From Lachnospiraceae bacterium (GTDB lineage Bacteria; Bacillota; Clostridia; Lachnospirales; Lachnospiraceae), in assembly GCA_021628825.1 (NCBI GenBank), contig JAJXRY010000001.1:1178001-1242000 (forward strand): a stretch of 64,000 bases of DNA. The letters run 5' to 3'. Both the position numbers and the translations under genes were made by a program. Shown piece by piece: positions 1-9,261 of this stretch (position 1 is its first letter; the number at the start of each line of letters is the position of its first letter). The notes under the pieces were generated by a model. That model was not told the origin of the DNA and did not search any database. It saw only the letters and a program-made list of their open reading frames with translations.

Positions 1-1068
1 TCTCCTTCCGGATAATGCATATGCGCTTCAAAGGGAATACCGCACATGCCAAGATAGCTGTGTAAATTATCCTCTCCTGCGGAATGTCCCGGGCGGTATG
101 CCGCAACCCCGATGGGATTGCCAAGCTCACCTAAATATTCGTCCACTTCCTCAAACATTTCTCCCACTGCTGCCGGAAATAAACGGAAGTCCGGAGCTTC
201 GATCAGCGATCCTAAACAGAACAGTGTCACTTCCTTTGCCTTTGCAAACAGGGTGAGATACCCCTGCTCCAGATAAGAGGTCAGGTTATAGGTACATTCA
301 TACGGATCAAACCAGCCACCCAGGTTTCTTCCGGGTGCCGCGCTTTCCAGATAACGCATGACAAAATAGCTTAAGTACTTTGGCAGATGCTGTCCTGCAT
401 AATCGGGATTGCGGGTTTCCGTACCGGTATAAATGGTGTCCGCAATCTGCGGCTGTGTCGTCAGATCATAACCGGTTTCGTTGTATACTTCAAACCACTG
501 CGGATACTTGATGATCACATTCATTTCCGGATTGATGCTCTTTGCAGTCTTCATCACGACCTCTTCCGTGATGTATTTCATCTTTTTCCAGCCGGAACTC
601 CTTCCAGCTCTTCGTTCCCTTCTGCTCAATGCACTTCCGGCATCTGCAATTATAGAAATAAAAAAATCATCAAAAGATCAGTTCATCAAAAATTTCAGCA
701 TTTAATGCAACGGCCTTGCGAAGGATTTCCACGTCCTCCTCACTCGAATAACACAGGGAATTAAATCCGTCATTCTGATCTGCCGCACAGGTCGTAATGC
801 CGCCCGAGGTGGCGATTCCTTTACTCTCAAAATATGCCTTCACCTTAAGGAGCTGTTCCTTCGTTGCCCACTCCATTCCCCGAAAGCATTCAATGTAAGC
901 CCTTCCCAGCTTCACATTCTTATAAAGAAGGGCAAACTTCCGGTCGAACTCTTCCAGATCCTGAATCTCATTCACATTCCCTACCGGACAGTACACTGCC
1001 ACATTAAAATTCTGATAACTCATCTTCTGTTCCCGCTCAATGAGCCCCTTGTTCTTCATCTTTTCCAT
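1..1068 (-). CDS. Putative TIM-barrel glycoside hydrolase-like protein, 3' end outside window
   Basis: I do not recognise a named family with certainty. The start at 1068 has a GGAGG site eight bases upstream, so the longer frame from 1083 is not used. The reconstructed protein has a barrel-like alternation of strands and acidic positions, a DDFYFYNC element followed by CRCRKC, then KGTKSWKEFRLEKM and later IIKYPQWFEVY. A cysteine-rich loop after a DDFYF strand recalls uncharacterised proteins annotated as putative glycoside hydrolases; this is from memory. The frame breaks near 675, 662 and 580, each at an A or T run. No operon partner is visible downstream because the window starts inside the gene. 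Function is inferred weakly; the gene itself is well supported. Confidence 0.6.
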
Positions 1069-1282
1069 CGTGCTTACCTCCATTGCGTAGCCGGATCACC
1101 CAGAGACCTTCTCTTCTCCGTTTGATCCCTTATTTCTTTCTACGCTATCACAGAGCCTTATGGAATGCTAGAACACATCTTGTTATTAATCGTAGGTTTT
1201 CTCTTATGTGTAAATTATTAGGTTATTGTTTTTATCGATTTATTATCTGACTTTCATTGAAATTTTTATTATTTATTTTTCA

Positions 1283-1311
1283 TTGGCATATTATAACCGG
1301 AACCGTATAAT
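1283..1311 (+). promoter_or_regulatory. Promoter of the toxI-toxN locus
   Basis: TTGGCA at 1283-1288 and a perfect TATAAT at 1306-1311 are separated by 17 bases, a canonical sigma-A promoter. The predicted transcript starts near 1318, just before the repeat array. The stretch 1084-1282 upstream shows no gene. Confidence 0.8.
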
Positions 1312-1336
1312 AATATTAAAGATGAGCAATCATCGT

Positions 1337-1452
1337 CAGGTGAGTTCCTACCATCTAAGTGGAAAACATTAAAAATCAGGAGAGTTCCTGCCAGATAGTG
1401 GAAAAACTTTAAAATCGGAGATTCCCTGCCAAATAGTGGGAAGCTTTAAAAT
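1337..1452 (+). repeat. Tandem antitoxin repeats, three units of 37-40 bases
   Basis: The units begin CAGGTGAGTTCC, CAGGAGAGTTCC and CGGAGATTCCC and end in TTAAAAAT or TTTAAAAT. They diverge at several positions, as expected for ToxI-type arrays where each unit folds independently. Confidence 0.85.
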
Positions 1453-1456
1453 CAAA

Positions 1457-1482
1457 GGGTGGTCACTATGACTGCCCTTTTT
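1457..1482 (+). terminator. Intrinsic terminator between toxI and toxN
   Basis: GGGTGGTCA (1457-1465) pairs over nine positions, two of them G-U, with TGACTGCCC (1469-1477) across a CTA loop, followed by TTTTT. A leaky terminator here is known in type III loci to set the ratio of antitoxin RNA to toxin mRNA. Confidence 0.85.
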
Positions 1483-1502
1483 CTAAATTGGAGAGAATTA
1501 CT

Positions 1503-2073
1503 ATGGATCCCTTGAAATTATATGAAATTTCAGAAGAATACATTGCTTACCTTCGCTCTTTTGACAGACTTGTTTTTTCTGCTAAAGAAGAAGACCGCAT
1601 CCACACGCGGAAATATTTAGGCATTGTACATACCATCAATAATTACGACTACTATATTCCGCTGTCATCCCCTAAAAAAATACCGATTATCAGATCATTA
1701 ATGGGAAAAGGAAGATCCGCCGGAGTATCATTCCAATTATTCGGATCACCGCCCTTTCAGACTCTGGGGAACCGGAATTAAAGGGTACATTAAAGCTCAA
1801 CAATATGTGATACCTGTTCCTCCTTGTGAATTAAGCATGTATGACATAGAAAAATGAACCGGATCTATCTTACAAATCTCTTATATATAAAGAATTAATT
1901 TTTTTATCCGTAAAAACAGAAACAAAAATTATTCAGTATGCAAATGTCCTCTACAAGCAAAAAGAGAAAAATTTAACCTCTTTGACTGGTTATTTGAATA
2001 ACACGGTCAATTTTTTTCTTTATTGGAACAAAAACGTGATGACTTTATTATGCAAAAAGGAAAGCATAAATAA
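1503..2073 (+). CDS. toxN: ToxN/AbiQ-family endoribonuclease toxin (frame broken)
   Basis: The N-terminus (LKLYEISEEYIAYLRSFD, then KYLGIV and YYIPLSSPK) matches the ToxN/AbiQ toxin fold. ATG 1503 is chosen because GGAGAG lies seven bases upstream; TTG 1488 overlaps that site. The remainder of the toxin continues in other frames: KNTDYQIINGKRKIRRSIIP, then LKGTLKLNNMIPVPPCELSM, then YKSLIYKELIFLS, and a C-terminus LLEQKRDDFIMQKGKHK ending at 2073, giving about 190 residues as expected. Breaks occur near 1677 (A7), 1808, 1850 (A run) and 2020 (T7). Three of four sit in homopolymers, so sequencing error is likely, but four in one small gene could also mean true inactivation. Confidence 0.8.
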
Positions 2074-2177
2074 AGAATAGATTTATGAAACTTATTATGG
2101 TTGGATTTACAGTTTTATCTATATCTTCCATGTCAAGTATGCTTACACAGGATGATTTCGCTTCATAAGCCACCTCC

Positions 2178-3433
2178 CTATTGTGCATCGGGTTCCAGCC
2201 GATGCATCCACTTCCTTCTATGGAATACTACCATTGAAATTCCGAAACGGATACCTTCCTCCAGCGACAGAAGAAAATAGACCCCTGCAACAGGCAGCTT
2301 CAAAGCAAAGGCTCCCAACAGCCCCAACGGAACGCCAAAGCACCATGTACCGATCACATCAACAAACATGACATATTTTGTCCGGCCACCGCTACGCAGG
2401 ATGCCGCCACCCAGGATCATATTCAGTACCTTAAACGGTACGACCAGTGCATATGCAAAAAGAAGCTGTCGCGTCATGATTTTGACTGCTTCATCCACCT
2501 GATAGATGTTCACATAGACACCGCTGAACCAAACTACCACAACGGAGAGGATCACGCCGGCCGCCTGAGACAGACCGCTCAACGCACCGATCACAATTCC
2601 CTGGACAGGATTCGTCAGGGTCATAGCAGCACTTGCATCGGTACTCATATGACCATAGATTGCTGCATAGACATTTTCTCCCAGACTCCACATTACTTCG
2701 CATACCAACAGCATGGATAAATACTGCCCCCAATCTAATCGTGCCACCACGGCTCCTTGGGATTCTCCCTCCTTTTTGGGCTGGCAGCTTTCTAAGAAGC
2801 AGTAACAACATCAACAGAAAATTTGCACATTGGGAAATGACCGTGGCAATAGCCGCGCCCTTTATACCCATGGGTGCAAGCCCCAGCTTTCCAAAAATCA
2901 GAATGTAATTCAGCCCTGTATTCAGCAGTGCCGCCACAATACTGGCATACAAAGGCAACCGGGGCTTTTCCATACAACGCAGCAATGTAGAAAGCATAGT
3001 TGCTCCTGCCATGGGCGCGAAGGTACCGGAAATCAGCATCAGGTATTCCGCTGCGGTCTGACAGGTTTGAACGTCCTTCGTATAAGCGCCCATAATTCTT
3101 AAGGGAAACAAGGTACAGATCACCATGAAGATTCCTGCAATACCGGCGCCCAGCAATAGATTTGTCAGGAAACTCCTCCGGACTTCCGTTCTGTTTTTCT
3201 GTCCCAGATATTGGGAGATCATAATTCCGGAAACCGCACCAATGGCAGCGATCACTACTGAATAAATGGATGCAAACTTTCCAGCCAATCCCACACCTGC
3301 CACATTGATTTCACCCAGCTGCCCTATCATAATCTGATCCACCATACTGAAGGAGGATTGCAGCATGGACTGCAATGCCACAGGAATTGCCAGAGCGCAC
3401 ACGGACTTAAAAAAAGGTATCCTTTGTTTTCAT
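2178..3433 (-). CDS. MATE family multidrug/cation exporter (frame broken)
   Basis: A multi-pass membrane protein of about 415 residues with MATE features: an early SMVDQIMIGQLGEINVAGVG segment, LLNTGLNYILIFG followed by APMGIKGAAIAT, and NPVQGIVIGALSG with SQAAGVI in the second half. MATE proteins export drugs or metabolites using Na+ or H+ gradients. ATG 3433 follows GGGAGGTGCATT. The frame breaks at the T/A run 3413-3419, just after the start, and again at an A5 run near 2777, where the second half resumes as EGESQGAVVARLDWGQYLSM. It lies 112 bases downstream of a LacI-type regulator gene on the same strand and has its own operator-like palindrome in front, which suggests substrate-dependent control. 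Confidence 0.88.
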
Positions 3434-3489
3434 AATGCACCTCCCGGTTCGTTTGTTTTTAAATTTTAAACTTCGAGAGGTATAAACGC

Positions 3490-3508
3490 AAAGGTTAAAC
3501 GCATAACC
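3490..3508 (-). promoter_or_regulatory. LacI-type operator upstream of the MATE gene
   Basis: GGTTAAACGCATAACC at 3493-3508 is a palindrome with a central CG, as in LacI-family operators. Its GGTTA half-sites and the flanking AAA match the operator at 4619-4640 in front of the adjacent lacI-type gene. Confidence 0.65.
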
Positions 3509-3545
3509 GCTTACAAAATATAAAGAGTATTCTTGTGCAATTTTA

Positions 3546-4550
3546 CTATTTTCGTTTGCAGGTGCTGTCCCGTATCATCAGTAAAACAGGCAGTCTGATC
3601 TCGGTTCCAATGAGTGTGCCCTCCCGCAGTTCCTGCAGCTTTTCAATGGCAATTTCTGCACGCAAAGCACCATCCTGTTTGACTGTAGTTAAGGCCGGAT
3701 GCACCATTTCACACATTGGCGTATCATCAAAGCCTGCTATGGAAATATCCTCTGGCACAGAAAATCCCTCCTCTGTCAAAAAGTGCATCAAATCTATGGC
3801 GTAGTAATCCGATACCGCAAAGACAGCAGATACCTGCCGGAACCGTTCCAAATGTTCCCGGTAAAATGCCCGTCTCTGTTCCTTCTGCATAGGGATCACC
3901 AGCAGCTCTGCCTTTCCGGGTACAAATCCCTCGCAAAAGCCCTGGTATCGTTCCATATCCATACAGATGGTGTTATCAGAAATACAAAGGGCTCTTTCAT
4001 GACCTAATTCCCGGAAATGGCAGCCGACCTGAAATCCACCGCTGAAATTATCGATGGTGAGGTTCAGAATCCGCTCCGGATGATCACAGATGCCATCGTA
4101 AACCGCGAAAGGAATCCTCATGTGGTTGCGCAGATATGTATAATCCTGATTGCAAAAACCGATGACCACGATTCCATCCATATTCCACATGGAAGCAAAT
4201 TGAATGATCTCTCTGGCGCACTTGGCTTTTTTTACCATCATAAATTGCCCACTGGCTTCGATTTTGGCAGAAAGACAATTCAGCGAAGAAGAAATGAAAA
4301 AGTCCTCCAGAGTGTGTCCTCCGTATTTTTCATGGTCGTTAATGAAAACACCAATGATCCGGGAACGATTTTGCGCCAGCAAAATTCCTGCCATGCTTGG
4401 GATATACTGCCGCTGTTCCAGCAGCGCTGTCACCCGCTGCACGGTTTCATCGGAAACCTTGTTTGTTTTTCCATGAATCACATTGGAAACTGTTGCTGTA
4501 CTTAATCCCAATTCCTCCGCAATATCACATATCCGCACACGCTGCTCCAT
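3546..4550 (-). CDS. LacI family transcriptional regulator
   Basis: Intact, about 334 residues. The N-terminal helix-turn-helix reads ICDIAEELGLSTATVSNVIH followed by the hinge region VSDETVQRV, then a periplasmic-binding-protein-like sensor domain with IIGVFIND, SVPEDISIAGFDD and PALTTVKQD. ATG 4550 is chosen because GGGAGG lies just upstream; ATG 4565 overlaps that site. It precedes the MATE exporter on the same strand. Matching palindromes occur in front of both genes, so autoregulation together with repression of the exporter is the simplest reading. The effector is unknown; sugars or nucleosides are usual for this family. Confidence 0.92.
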   Translation of the reverse strand: MEQRVRICDIAEELGLSTATVSNVIHGKTNKVSDETVQRVTALLEQRQYIPSMAGILLAQNRSRIIGVFINDHEKYGGHTLEDFFISSSLNCLSAKIEASGQFMMVKKAKCAREIIQFASMWNMDGIVVIGFCNQDYTYLRNHMRIPFAVYDGICDHPERILNLTIDNFSGGFQVGCHFRELGHERALCISDNTICMDMERYQGFCEGFVPGKAELLVIPMQKEQRRAFYREHLERFRQVSAVFAVSDYYAIDLMHFLTEEGFSVPEDISIAGFDDTPMCEMVHPALTTVKQDGALRAEIAIEKLQELREGTLIGTEIRLPVLLMIRDSTCKRK

Positions 4551-4618
4551 AGCATTTCCTCCCATTTATGCGCAGTTAGTTTTTATTATATTTTTATCCA
4601 AAAATATGGAAACAGGTC

Positions 4619-4640
4619 AAAGGTTATCCGTTTAACCTTT
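4619..4640 (-). promoter_or_regulatory. LacI-type operator upstream of the lacI-type gene
   Basis: AAAGGTTA and TAACCTTT form perfect eight-base arms around TCCGTT with a central CG. It abuts a TTGACC element on the minus strand that could serve as the -35 box for the regulator gene. Confidence 0.7.
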
Positions 4641-4651
4641 GTAACAAAAAA

Positions 4652-4688
4652 ACATCCGATTTCCTGTTAGAAATCAGACGTTTTTTTC
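4652..4688 (-). terminator. Intrinsic terminator downstream of spoVAD
   Basis: On the minus strand CGTCTGATTTC pairs with GAAATCGGATG around TAACAG, followed by T7. It closes the run of genes coming from spoVAD and separates it from the lacI/MATE unit. Its other face also ends in T7, so it may act in both directions. Confidence 0.75.
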
Positions 4689-4703
4689 ATCAGGTCAACC
4701 ACC

Positions 4704-5736
4704 TCACCCGGCAAACTCCACAGCATGCGCCACACCGGGAATGGACTTTCCTTCATTGAAGCTGACCTTACTAAGCAATGCTCCCGTTGGTACGAAAAAG
4801 CACGCGCTTATAGCTTCCTTCCTTTAACTTCTTTAAGATCAGGGCGGCAAGCGTTACGGCGGCACAGCCACACCCGCTTCCTCCCGAATGTGCGTCCTGG
4901 GATTCGTCATAGATTTCGATTCCGCAGTCCATATGCTGCGCGGTGATGTCGATTCCCTTTTTCTTAAGCAGATCAAAAAGTGCGGTCTGGCCGACCATGC
5001 CAAGATCGCCGGTAATGATCCGGTCATAATCCTGTGGTTTACGCTGGAAATCCCGAAGATGGCGTTCAATCGTATCTGCAGCGGCGGGTGCCATACACGC
5101 CCCCATGTTCATGGAATCCTTGATTCCCATATCCACAATCTTCCCGATGGTGATCGCTGTTACCCGCGCATAATCCATTTCACTTTTCTGCCCGCTTAAG
5201 ATAAATGCGCCGCTCCCTGTCACTGTTGTTGTTGCGGACATCGGGCGCTGGTTCCCGTAATCGAGCGGGAAGCGGAACTCCTTCTCTGCACTGGCATAAT
5301 GACTGGAGGTGACACAGGCCGCATTCTCCGTCATCCCGCCCGCAATCATCATAGCCGCCATCGCGATTGAAAGTCCGCTCGTGGAACACGCCCCATAAAG
5401 CCCCACAAACGGAATATCAAAGTTCATATTTCCAAAGCTGCTTGCGATCGACTGTCCAAGCAGATCTCCCGCAAACAACAGATTGATGTTCTCCTTTTTT
5501 AACCCTGACTTTTCAATTGCCAGGGAAAGTGCTTCTCTCTGCAGGGCACTCTCTGCCCCCTCCCAGGTATCCGCTCCGGATTTATCATCCTCTAAAACCA
5601 GATCAAACAATTCCCCAAGCGGTCCCTGTCCTTCCTTTTTACTTACCACGGAAGCACATGACCGGATATAAACAGGCACCGGAATCTTAATTGTTCCCTT
5701 CCCCTGTTCAAAAATTGCACCTACTGTTTCCTGCAT
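4704..5736 (-). CDS. spoVAD: Stage V sporulation protein AD
   Basis: SpoVAD has a thiolase-like fold and takes part in dipicolinic acid uptake and release in spores. Seen here: FAGDLLGQSIASSF, LYGACSTSGLSIAMAA, RPMSATTTVTGSGAFILS, ITGDLGMVGQTALFDLLKKK and SGGSGCGCAAVTLAALIL, all family hallmarks. ATG 5736 has AGGAGG six bases upstream; the longer frame to 5811 has no site. The frame breaks at the T5 run near 4790; in the next frame the standard C-terminus VPTGALLSKVSFNEGKSIPG followed by VAHAVEFAG appears and ends at 4704. No spoVAEb follows, and spoVAC lies about 6 kb upstream on the same strand. Confidence 0.93.
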
Positions 5737-5883
5737 AAAAAACCTCCTGCCTGTCAAAATAACTCTATTACCTTTATTTTGACAAATCAGAAGGTTTTTA
5801 TACATTTGCAACTATTCAGAGCCATGCAAAATTATATTCTTTGAATGCCTGCATTTATACAGAACAGCAATTTCATACGGCTG

Positions 5884-7531
5884 CTAACCAATTGGAATCA
5901 CTCTTCCTATCTCTGCGGATGTCCTATGGGAAATGGAAATCACGGTGCGCTCCCTGGATACCCGCTTTAAAGCCTGCAAAACTTCCTTTTCGGTTTCGGC
6001 ATCCAGATTTGCCGTAATTTCATCCAGAAGCAGTAACTGGGGACCCGCCGCTGCGGCACGCGCAATAGACAGGAGCTGCCATTGTCCCTGGGAAAAAAGC
6101 TCGGGGGTACAGATCATATCATATCCATCCGGAAGCGCTTCAATCGTTTCATGTAAGCCGGTAAGAGACGCAACCTCCTTCACTTCCTGATCGGTAATGC
6201 AAGAATCAAATAATGTGATCTGATCCTTCACGGTTCCCGGCACCATATGGAACGACTGCTCCACGTAACCGAACAACCGGCGTTTCTCTTCATCCCGGAT
6301 ATCGGCTGCATCGATCCCTTGAATCCGCACCTCTCCCTCCTGCGGTTCATAAAGTCCAAGCAGGAGTTTCAAAATCGTACTTTTTCCGGCTCCGGTATGT
6401 CCCATGAGCGTCACCTGTTCTCCCTGTTTTTACCTGAAAGCTCAACTGTTTCAGGATCTTCCTCTCGTCATATCCAAACGTTACATTGCGGAATTCCACA
6501 AACGCTCCTTCTTCCTTTCCTTTCCCTTCTTCCTTCGAAACCACCTTCTGTTCCGGAAGTTCCTCCATGGAAAGGAATTCGTTAATTCTGCGGATGCCGG
6601 CAACGGCGGAATGGATCGTCTGGATTTCCATGCCAAGGCTTTCTACCGGCGTAAAAAAATCTGTGAAATATAATTCATGACCGCTACGGCTGTACCGGCT
6701 GACATTCCAAATAACGTAAGCACGCGCGGGCTTCCCGATGCCGAAAGCAACATGACACTGGCAACGACTATCGCATTCAGGATCAGGATCACCGGAGAAT
6801 ACACCGCATCATAGAAATTAGTTTTCTCCATGGCACGGTAACTGTCCCCGATATATTCGTCATATTTCCGTTCCATATAGCTTTCCTTGGAAAGACAGTG
6901 AATGGTACGGATATTGTGCAGGGTTTCCGGGACGTGTCCCGATGCACTGCTGACCGCTTTCCGGTTCTGTAACTGCGAAACCAGCATATTCTTCTGCACA
7001 TAACGGGTAAACACAAACAGGAACGGTAACAGAATCAGTAAAATAATTGATAATCCGCGGTTCTGGAACCAGATCACCACAAGGATACTGATGATCTTGC
7101 AGGCATCGGCAAACATACTGACAATTCCTGAAGTAAACAGGTTCTCAACCGTGTCCACATCACCGACAAACCGCGATACCACCGCGCCCGGCTCCTGCTT
7201 ATTTAAGTCATCTGCCTTTAAATGTACGAGTTTTTCCATTAAGCTGCTGCGCAAGGCGTGTGTCATTTTCTGTCCGAATACGATCAGCAGTCCTTCTCTT
7301 GCCGATTCCATAAGCCCCGTTAAGGCCAGCATGCCAAAAATAAGCCAGAATCCAGCCAAAGCCTGCCATCTTCTGTGTGGTCAGTCCATCAATGATCCGT
7401 GCCAGAATCATGGGCGGTACCAGGGATAACAGAATTGCTCCACAGACCGAAATCACAATTCCGGTTACCAACAGAAGCTGCTTTCGCATCACCAGTAAAA
7501 TCATTTTGGAAACGCTTCTCCTATGCTTCAT
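5884..7531 (-). CDS. ABC exporter, half-transporter 2 of a heterodimeric pair (frame broken)
   Basis: A fused permease and ATPase. The N-terminal membrane domain spans 7531 to about 6640 and includes KADDLNKQEPGAVVSRFVGD. The ATPase domain follows with VEFRNVTFGYDERKILKQLSF, Walker A GHTGAGKST, Q-loop YVEQSF, a degenerate signature FSQGQWQLLS, Walker B LLLLDEIT and the H-loop ISHR. The signature lacks the canonical LSGGQ, so one composite ATP site may be impaired, as is common in heterodimeric exporters. The frame breaks near 7360, 6645 and 6425, so four pieces make one gene. ATG 7531 overlaps the end of the upstream ABC gene by 11 bases, which points to translational coupling. Confidence 0.88.
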
Positions 7532-9257
7532 CCTGCACACCCCCTTCCTGATCCTCAAACAATCTCCGGTATTCCGGAACCTCTTTCAGCAGTTCCTCAT
7601 GGGATGCGACAACCGTGTTCCCCTGTTCCATCCAAATCACCTTCGACAGCTTCGGAAACAGGTATAGCCGGTGTGAAATCAGCAGCATCATACGATCTTC
7701 TGCTTCCTCCTGCAGATTCTTAAAAATCTCCTGCTCGGTCTTCCGGTCCAGTGCAGAAAACGGATCATCCAGAATCAGCAGCGGCCGCTTATGGCATAAG
7801 GTTCTTGCAAGGGAAAGTCTCTGTGCCTGACCGCCGGAAAGTCTTACGCCGCTGCTTCCGATCTTCGTCTGTAATCCGTCCTCCATGGCATCGGCTTCCT
7901 CTTTCAGGCACACCTGTCTTAAATACTCTCTCGCATCGCCGGCATCGCCCATCAGAACATTGTTTTCGAGTGTATCATTCATCAATTCGGGATCATGTCC
8001 CAGATAACCTACTATCGCTGCGCGCTTCGAAGGCTCCATATCTGCCAATTCCACACCATCGAACCGGATGCTTCCCTCGTATGGATATTCACATAAGAAG
8101 ACCTTACCCAGTGTGGATTTTCCACAGGCTACCGGTCCTGTAATTCCGATGATCTCACCTGCATGAGCTGTAAAAGAAAGGTCGTGGATGATCTCCTTTG
8201 CCTGCGGATAGGAAAACCGCAGATGCTCGACCTGCATTTGACGGATCTGCCCGGACTCCTGCGCCTCGCTCTCTTCCGGCATCTTCAGAAGCGGACGGAT
8301 TCTCTTCCAGGAAACCTGTGCCTTATGTACCGCATTAAAAAGCTTCGCTGCACTCGATGCCTTGGTGGAAAGCCTGGTAAAGCAGGACAGGAAGGTCGTA
8401 AACATCGCAATGTCAAATGCGGTCCCGCCAATGCCCAATACATTTCTTCCACCAAAATATAAAATAAACAGGACACCGGCCATTGCTGTCACCCGGTATA
8501 CAGGAGGCAGTACGGCATTCCAGATATTGGCTTTTACCGCTGACTTCTCATACGCCGTCAGATTCTCCTCGTAAGCGTTCTGCCGCTCCTTTTCACAGCC
8601 AAATACACGATAGGTCACTGCATTGGATGCGCGGTCCAGGGTTGCCGTACTCAACCGGCCCGACTGCTCCTTATAGGCTGCCCCGTTTCTCTGGATCAGA
8701 ACCTTCATCTTTTCTGCCAGATAATAGGACACCGGCGGGAAAATCATACATAACAGCGCAAGCCGCCAGTCATACCATAACAGCATACAGGCGTAGGCAA
8801 GCAGCGCCACTCCGGTATCAAAGATCTCTGTGGTAAATTTCCGCATGCCTTCCACACAGTCATCCACATCGAGGATCGCCTTCGTCATCACATTGCCGAC
8901 GCCCTCCTCCTGAAGCTGAGCCCGGCTTTTGCGGACCAGCGTTCCATAAAGGATCTGCTTCATTCTCCGGTTTACGTTATTGGCAAACCGCCGCACATAA
9001 AACCGCTTGGCATAACGTGAGATCTGCACTACCGCAATCGCTGCAACATAAGCAAATACCAGATAGAGCATATCCCGGAATATTGCCTTTCCATTCAGAA
9101 TATCGATGAGGCGCCCCGTCATCTGTCCTTCAAAATACGGACCTGCCAGAAGCCCCACATTATAAATGAGGCCCGATATGGTAACAATGAGCAGAACCAG
9201 CCATTCTGCTTTAAAATAAGACATTACCTGATCCGGTTTGAATCCCCTTTGTTTCAT
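7521..9257 (-). CDS. ABC exporter, half-transporter 1 of a heterodimeric pair
   Basis: Intact, 578 residues. Six predicted membrane segments are followed by an ATPase domain with Walker A GPVACGKST, Q-loop YLGHDPEL, a canonical signature RLSGGQAQRLSLART, Walker B LLILDDPFSALD and LISHR. The Walker B motif ends in aspartate (LDDP) instead of the usual catalytic glutamate, so this half probably carries the degenerate catalytic position, while the partner has LLDE. That division is typical of LmrCD/BmrCD-like exporters. It starts four bases after the SGNH gene and overlaps its partner, so all three are probably co-transcribed. Substrate unknown. Confidence 0.9.
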   Translation of the reverse strand: MKQRGFKPDQVMSYFKAEWLVLLIVTISGLIYNVGLLAGPYFEGQMTGRLIDILNGKAIFRDMLYLVFAYVAAIAVVQISRYAKRFYVRRFANNVNRRMKQILYGTLVRKSRAQLQEEGVGNVMTKAILDVDDCVEGMRKFTTEIFDTGVALLAYACMLLWYDWRLALLCMIFPPVSYYLAEKMKVLIQRNGAAYKEQSGRLSTATLDRASNAVTYRVFGCEKERQNAYEENLTAYEKSAVKANIWNAVLPPVYRVTAMAGVLFILYFGGRNVLGIGGTAFDIAMFTTFLSCFTRLSTKASSAAKLFNAVHKAQVSWKRIRPLLKMPEESEAQESGQIRQMQVEHLRFSYPQAKEIIHDLSFTAHAGEIIGITGPVACGKSTLGKVFLCEYPYEGSIRFDGVELADMEPSKRAAIVGYLGHDPELMNDTLENNVLMGDAGDAREYLRQVCLKEEADAMEDGLQTKIGSSGVRLSGGQAQRLSLARTLCHKRPLLILDDPFSALDRKTEQEIFKNLQEEAEDRMMLLISHRLYLFPKLSKVIWMEQGNTVVASHEELLKEVPEYRRLFEDQEGGVQDEA

Positions 9258-9261
9258 CTTC

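Larger units (their letters stand above)
1318..1482 (+). ncRNA. toxI: ToxI-like antitoxin RNA of a type III toxin-antitoxin system
   Basis: Three tandem imperfect repeats lie at 1337-1376, 1377-1415 and 1416-1452 (40, 39 and 37 bases). They share the pattern CAGG-GAGTTCCT-CC-TAGTGG followed by an A/T-rich tail. They are preceded by a consensus promoter and followed by an intrinsic terminator, and a ToxN/AbiQ-type toxin gene follows at 1503. This promoter, repeat array, terminator, toxin order is the defining layout of type III systems, in which the repeats are cut into small pseudoknot RNAs that bind and inhibit the endoribonuclease toxin. Repeat length and copy number fit the known ToxI/AntiQ range. 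The pseudoknot fold was not computed. Confidence 0.85.

Noticed and set aside
1337..1452. CRISPR array
   Set aside because: The repeats are tandem without spacers, diverge from one another, and are followed by a terminator and a ToxN gene.
2085..2168. A 27-codon frame behind toxN with a hydrophobic start
   Set aside because: No ribosome site and no recognisable similarity. It overlaps no known feature and is too short to claim.
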